The notes under the pieces were generated by a model. That model was not told the origin of the DNA. It was given only the letters and a program-made list of their open reading frames with translations, and searched no databases. The translations under genes were made by a program, and so were the position numbers. A DNA stretch of 64,000 bases from Mactromeris polynyma (taxonomy: Eukaryota > Mollusca > Bivalvia > Venerida > Mactridae): NCBI GenBank assembly GCA_032209605.1, contig JASFXZ010000004.1, forward strand, positions 37,916,401 through 37,980,400. The letters run 5' to 3'. This document shows, in pieces, positions 56,132-64,000 of the stretch. The first letter of the stretch is position 1, and each line of letters begins with the position of its first letter.

Positions 56132-58069
56132 AACAAGTTCAAAAATTGTATGATATTATTTGTGTGGTTGCAATTTATAATTATTAATTGGATAAATTAA
56201 TCTTTATTAGACATTTTGAAATAATGTCTTTTTTGTATATTATTCAGTATTTTCACGTTTGTTCAAATATATTATACTGTATGTAAAATTATATATTGTA
56301 TGTAATATTATATTATTATATATATTTGTATTGAAGTATAATTCTAGAAATCTATGTGTATATTTAATTTCTGATTATGTTTTGTCCTTTGCAAATAAAA
56401 TGTGTTTAAGTTGCTGCATTATATCAAAGAATAAAATATTAAAGCTAAAAACTACTTTATTGTACTCCATGCCTCATTGTCCTGACCCGATGCAAGAAGT
56501 TTCGTTGAAAGACAACTCAACAAATACGACGCTGAGACTACGACAACTGGTGGAAAATATTATTTGATTGAACGAGTTTTAGAGTATATGAAATATAATC
56601 CCTTTTGCTAATTGATAGTTCCTACATTTACAATATTTACCTCCCTTGTTCTGACTTGTCGGCTATATTGATAGGCAAATTTCTTGAAGTTTATAGGAAA
56701 TATAATGTAAACGATGATAAGCTAATCAGATATAAAAAATAACTTATTCATTTTGCTCATAAGGGCAGTTGACTCAGTAAGTTGAAGAAAAAGTGGTTGT
56801 CACATGCAAATTATCTTGGTATTTTCTGTACGATCACATATTTGGAAATTACTCCTATAAGGCTTGTCAGTTTTGCTTATCAAAATGGCTGATGATTAAA
56901 AAAAAGGGAGACAAATATTGTAGATGTGGGAACTATCTATTAATTTACTATCAATATGTTTGTGGTTCATTGAAATGTATACATGTATATACATAATGGT
57001 GAGCAATGATGAATACAGATCAAGCCGTTCAGTCAGCGTACTGGAACATGGACATATTTTTATAGCAATCAAAAATTGATGGGTGGGTCAATGATAAAAG
57101 GAATTAGTTACGTATTACATGTTTTCCATGGTTGTTTGACAGACATCAGAGGCTTTTTTATTATTAAGCCAACTTTCATTTTGACCTAATGTCTTTTTCT
57201 ATCAATTATTGTAATAGATGTAATTTTTCTATATGACAAAATGTCATTCGACCCCTTGTGTGGAAGCCTTGAGACTCATAAATAGTACACTTTCTGCTAT
57301 CACTTCATTTTGTTGCATGTCGCAAAGAGCAAGTGTATACATTTAATGATGAGACTAATGCAGCATTATAAATACTTCCGCATTGAAAAGTCGTTTTTAC
57401 ATAAAATAGGGTTTTACAAGCTGGTTATATATTTAGTGTATATCCAGCTTCATCGTCAAAACTTACTGCAAACCTTCGATATACCAGAGTATGTAGATTG
57501 TATTTAAATGGGAGCATTTTTATACAAACCTGGTATCACTTCCTTCTTTTTCCTTCTACACAAACATCACACCTGTAAATATATACCTGTTATGTTAGAA
57601 TTTTCACTATGATACAGTAAGGAACTTTTAAAAATAGACACATGATGTAGAAATCCATAATCATGGTAAACAATGACTTATAGATGAGACAGGGAAACAT
57701 TAGCTAACATTAACACAACATTAGGGTGTCACAATACGCCTGAAGTGTACCATGAAATATTGCAATACTTTTGCAACATATCGCAATATGTACCACAATA
57801 TATTGCTCCAATAACTAAAGCTATGTCTGTAGACATCTGTCTTACTTATACATGAATTCAACTCCAATGAATTCATATATTTAATAGTTTTCAGCCAGTT
57901 TCTGTTTCGCAGAATATAGATAAATATATAGTAAAAAAACGGGTACATTCATTTCATATCGTGGTACAAAATACAGTTTGACTGCATAATGCGATATACC
58001 GATATTCCAGCGTATCTTGTCACCCCTATCCAACATAGTACCAGACATTGTGCAATCAACCAACAAATA

Positions 58070-58243
58070 TAAAACCTATCAAAGCAACCACCATTGGGAC
58101 CCTTGAAAACAGGTCTTATTACTGAGGTGGTCTTAATATTGAGGTTGAATAAAAAGCAAAACAGTGACAATGAACATAAAAATTGTGGTCCTAATTTCGA
58201 GGTGGTGGTACTATTGAGGTGATCTTTAAATGAGGTTTTACTG
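58070..58243. mobile_element. Pogo-like MITE (family A6), reverse orientation
   Basis: Internal words GACCCTTGAAAACAGGTCTT and GGTTGAATAAAAAGCAAAAC match A4; right end GAGGTTTTACTG is intact and the left end is decayed. Confidence 0.8.
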
Positions 58244-58345
58244 TACATGTAAAGGGTGGAAGCAGAACATATCTATCTGCTTCTGAATCTATACACAGAC
58301 AGTTTCACTCTCACATCTCATTGTGTATATGTATATTCTATACTA

Positions 58346-58447
58346 CAATAAAACCTCAATAATGAGACCACCTTTGGAATCCTTAAAACGGGTCCTAATT
58401 TCGAGGTGGTCTTAATATTGAGGTTGTCTTAAGGTGAGGTTTTACAG
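58346..58447. mobile_element. Pogo-like MITE (family A7), shortened
   Basis: CAATAAAACCTCAATAATGA ... GGTGAGGTTTTACAG; lacks the central part, like A2. Confidence 0.75.
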
Positions 58448-59434
58448 TCTCAATTACTGCATGCAGGATAGAATAAAATGACAGTGATAATGCACTTAGA
58501 CAGAAGAAGATGTCCTACGGATGGAAATTCACAAATAGACTATGGTCGGATTTCGATGGTTCCCGAGGTGGGGAATTACACATTTTCCACTGCAGGGATT
58601 TAGACAAAATGCTTGTCTCCAGGGTGGGGCATTAGACCCCAAAAAAGACAAATTGTCCAATTCCCTTTAGTCAGTCTTTCACTCCCCCTGGGGCGAAATA
58701 TTGATAGGTACATAAGGAATGTATGATGAATACTTGCCATTGAGAATAGAAGAAGAGAACCAATTATATATGTAATTGTTGATTCTGTAACTGTTGCATG
58801 TAGTATTTTGTGTTAAATGATTGATGTCTTAGACGTCATTCAATGTGGCACAATAAAATCAAAATTAAGCAAACAAAGTCTTAATGTATTATAAGCTTAT
58901 CTGGCAGTTACCCTTTATTTCCGTCATAGTAATGAAGCAAAACAACAATAGCAACGTTACCTGACTGATCTGAAAATACTTGTCCATACAGATTTAAAAG
59001 TGTTTTTCACACTAGCTTCTAGGCTTCTACAAACTTTTAAAGTCTTAAGTATAAACATGAAAATACATGAAATGATAATCTGTTTGAATTAATAGTTTAT
59101 AACAACCATAGTTATAGCAACCATAGAATATTGTTTACGACAAAAAATCAAGTTTAGTTTATAGATTTATTTGAAATCGATACATACAAGTAAATACAAT
59201 ATGCTTTCATGATTTAATGGAAATAAATTGTGCGTTTTGTACATTTTGTAAAAAGACTTTAAATGTTGAATTTTCATTCATAAATATGTAAAGAAAATAA
59301 TTTAAACTAATATCATTCAGTGAATAAAAATCTTATTTTTAACTTTTTCACTAAAAAAAATAGTGGAATTTGCAGAAATACTTACAGCTTCATAGTTTTT
59401 TTAATAAATAAATTCTATATACTAATATACTAAA

Positions 59435-59731
59435 AATCTAAACCGGATCTCCTTGGGAAAAAGAAGGGAAATTAATAGACTTACACTCATTTACAAGATA
59501 GTAAATAATCATGCCGCCCTAAACATCAACAATTATCTAGACGCATATCTCAGACAATCGCAGCACTACCACAACCAAGCATACAAGCCACTGTTACCGA
59601 TCACAGACTCCTATAAATATTCTTTTTCCCCTCGCACAGTCGTTGTGTGGAATTCTCTCCCACAGCTTGTAGTTAGTGCTGACTTCGTTACAGGGTTTAA
59701 GTCTGCTCTGTCTCCACCGACTGCTCCATAA
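59435..59731 (+). pseudogene. 3' fragment of a non-LTR retrotransposon (LINE) ORF2
   Basis: Encodes about 95 residues: GKRREINRLTLIYKIVNN, then YKYSFSPRTVVVWNSLPQLV and a stop at 59729. The RL.L.YKI.N ... FSPR...WNSLP pattern is the usual C-terminal tail after the reverse transcriptase in Jockey/CR1-like LINEs. The RT itself is absent: a 5'-truncated dead copy. Confidence 0.8.
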
Positions 59732-60225
59732 TACTTGGCCATGTAATCAGTACTATGCTATACGTTTATTGGTACAATCTGCACATACAGTGCCTTTGAC
59801 CATTAACAAAATAAACATAAATATGAGATGGTCAAGACAGTACATATACAGGTTACAAATACAATATCAAACATGTAATATAAGCAAACACAGAACAAAG
59901 ATATTTGTGTATAAGAATGAATAATAAATATAAGCAGCAATGGAATAATATTTTAGTGTCTTAATGATACACAATAGAAAATATATAACTATACGTGAAC
60001 AGGAGAAGATATTTTATGAATAGTAAATCTTACTATGGAGCAATTAATGTATTTTTGTCTAGCCATTATCACGGACATGGTTTATATGTCCGTTCCATTA
60101 TAATTGAAGAACCTGATTTCAGATGGCATTTCAGATGGCATCCTTAGATTTATTTTATGTCTGCTAGATATTATAATAGCCCAATATTGACTTGATTTTT
60201 TAACTACCAGTAACTTATTTACATG

Positions 60226-60385
60226 ATTAAAGGGACATGGTAGATAAGATGTTGACTGCTTAACCTGGAGATTGTGGGTTCGATTCCTGCGATGGTCACA
60301 ACCCAGCAGATAAAACACCACTACTGTTGTTTTGCCAGGATGCTGATTCAAGAGTAGTCCAAATAAGCATAATGCTTTCATTTAA
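60226..60385 (+). mobile_element. tRNA-derived SINE
   Basis: GGACATGGTAGATAAGATGT and B box GTGGGTTCGATTCCTGC, followed by a SINE-like body. Confidence 0.55.
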
Positions 60386-61036
60386 CCTTAAAAAGGGTAA
60401 ATATTTGCATACATCACAGAAACAAAATATTATATAAAGTTAAGGACATGTTAGCGTATATCTATAAATGGAATAATGAATTTGTACATTATTTTCATAA
60501 ATCATTACAATATAAATAAATGATTAGATGTATATTAAAACTGCAAATATTAAGCCTGCTGAAGTATGCCAGCCGAATAAGCAACTCAAAGGACGGTCAT
60601 TCAAACATAATTAAAATTACATATCATCACGGAAATATAAACCATACGTGATATCATTTAAAATATCTATGAAAATTTGGAATACTTAAATTTATATATT
60701 TATATATACGTAAGTTATTCTATATTAATAGTACCAGTTACAAACAGATCATCAATTACAAAGATAAGAGTCTTCTGTCTATGCAAACAGGGGAGATAAT
60801 TTCGACAACATGTTAGTCCGTATAATCTTTGTCACCGAAAGTTTGGTTTTAAATCCACCCATAACAAAAAATAAAATAATTATTTTTAAATATTGGTCTA
60901 TATCTATAATGGTTTGATTTATTTTATATCATTTTGTTTGTGACATTCGGGTTATCATTTGAAATATTTTTATAATATTCGCCAATATTATTTTTATCCA
61001 ATCAAATTCGAGCTTATTCTTCAGTAAACGTCATCT

Positions 61037-61047
61037 CCGCCATCTTG
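61037..61047 (+). promoter_or_regulatory. YY1-type element (CCGCCATCTTG) near the GOLPH3 start
   Basis: CCGCCATCTTG matches the YY1 consensus and lies 86-96 bp upstream of the GOLPH3 ATG. In animals this element often sits just downstream of the transcription start of housekeeping genes and fixes initiation. A CGTCA half-site close upstream (61029-61033) resembles a CRE. The start site itself is inferred to be around 61000-61040. Confidence 0.5.
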
Positions 61048-61132
61048 AAAACAAATTTCTGGGCTTTGAAAGAAACACCCAGATAAATATTGATCTGTGG
61101 CATTTCCAGTCGTTCCTTTTTGTCATTTAACA

Positions 61133-63974
<2,842 letters not shown>

Positions 63975-64000
63975 TAAGTCTGTATATTTGTTGCCAAAGC

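Larger units (their letters stand above)
53917..56455 (+). other. PDZD2: Probable 3'UTR of the PDZD2-like gene
   Basis: Noncoding AT-rich sequence after the stop. AATAAA occurs at 54567-54572, 56394-56399 and 56430-56435; the last two are close together and would suit a distal poly(A) site. The stretch contains a decayed pogo-like MITE (54266-54446) and a six-copy 38-bp minisatellite (55903-56131). The exact end cannot be set from sequence alone. Confidence 0.35.
56456..61036. other. Spacer between the PDZD2-like gene and GOLPH3
   Basis: About 4.6 kb with no protein gene. It contains two reverse-orientation pogo-like MITEs (58070-58243, 58346-58447), a LINE ORF2 tail (59435-59731) and a SINE (60226-60385). 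The segment 58500-58700 is slightly GC-richer and may be an unrecognised repeat. The last few hundred bases should include the GOLPH3 promoter. Confidence 0.6.

Overview
The window is nuclear DNA from an animal, most likely a bivalve or other mollusc. The evidence is strongly AT-rich introns and spacers, spliced genes with GT..AG junctions, many tRNA-headed SINEs whose 3' domain looks molluscan, many small inverted-repeat (MITE) insertions, and frequent TACATGTA words. I see no prokaryotic, organellar or viral gene set. The species assignment is inference.

Two protein genes can be supported, both on the + strand. The first fills most of the window. It is a PDZD2-like giant scaffold whose coding exons I joined by splice phase: 9201-9212, 15939-17057, 39798-43585, 46211-46365, 47037-47420, 47769-49685, an optional 30-nt microexon at 50520-50549, 53134-53286 and 53753-53916. 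Without the microexon the joined CDS is 7,692 nt (2,563 residues), ending at TAA 53914-53916. It encodes two PDZ domains, about 1,160 residues of acidic, Ser/Pro-rich and probably disordered chain, a third PDZ, about 800 more low-complexity residues, and a C-terminal PDZ. The second gene is the 5' half of GOLPH3 (exons 61133-61330 and 63663-63909), which continues past the right edge. PDZD2 and GOLPH3 are also neighbours in the human genome, so the window seems to preserve an old bilaterian gene pair, here in tandem orientation.

Layout: 1-9162 is sequence upstream of the start exon, with a mariner-like MITE, a 15 x 38-bp minisatellite and SINEs. 9213-15938 is the first coding intron. 17058-39797 is a 22.7-kb intron that splits the second PDZ domain and carries the 44-bp and 47-bp minisatellites, a perfect 28-bp inverted repeat and many SINEs and MITEs. 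39798-53916 holds the large exons and the C-terminal half. 53917 to about 56455 is a probable 3'UTR with a MITE and a 38-bp minisatellite. 56456-61036 is spacer with MITEs, a LINE tail and a SINE. 61037-64000 is the GOLPH3 promoter, exon 1, an intron containing a roughly 980-bp transposon with perfect 31-bp ends, and exon 2.

Biologically, PDZD2-family proteins are scaffolds, and the human protein can release a C-terminal fragment with its last two PDZ domains. GOLPH3 is a PtdIns4P reader that retains glycosyltransferases in the Golgi. I see no evidence that the two act together here; their adjacency is most simply read as conserved synteny. I found no convincing new enzymatic or defence system. 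The unusual content is the repeat landscape and some gene-structure details.
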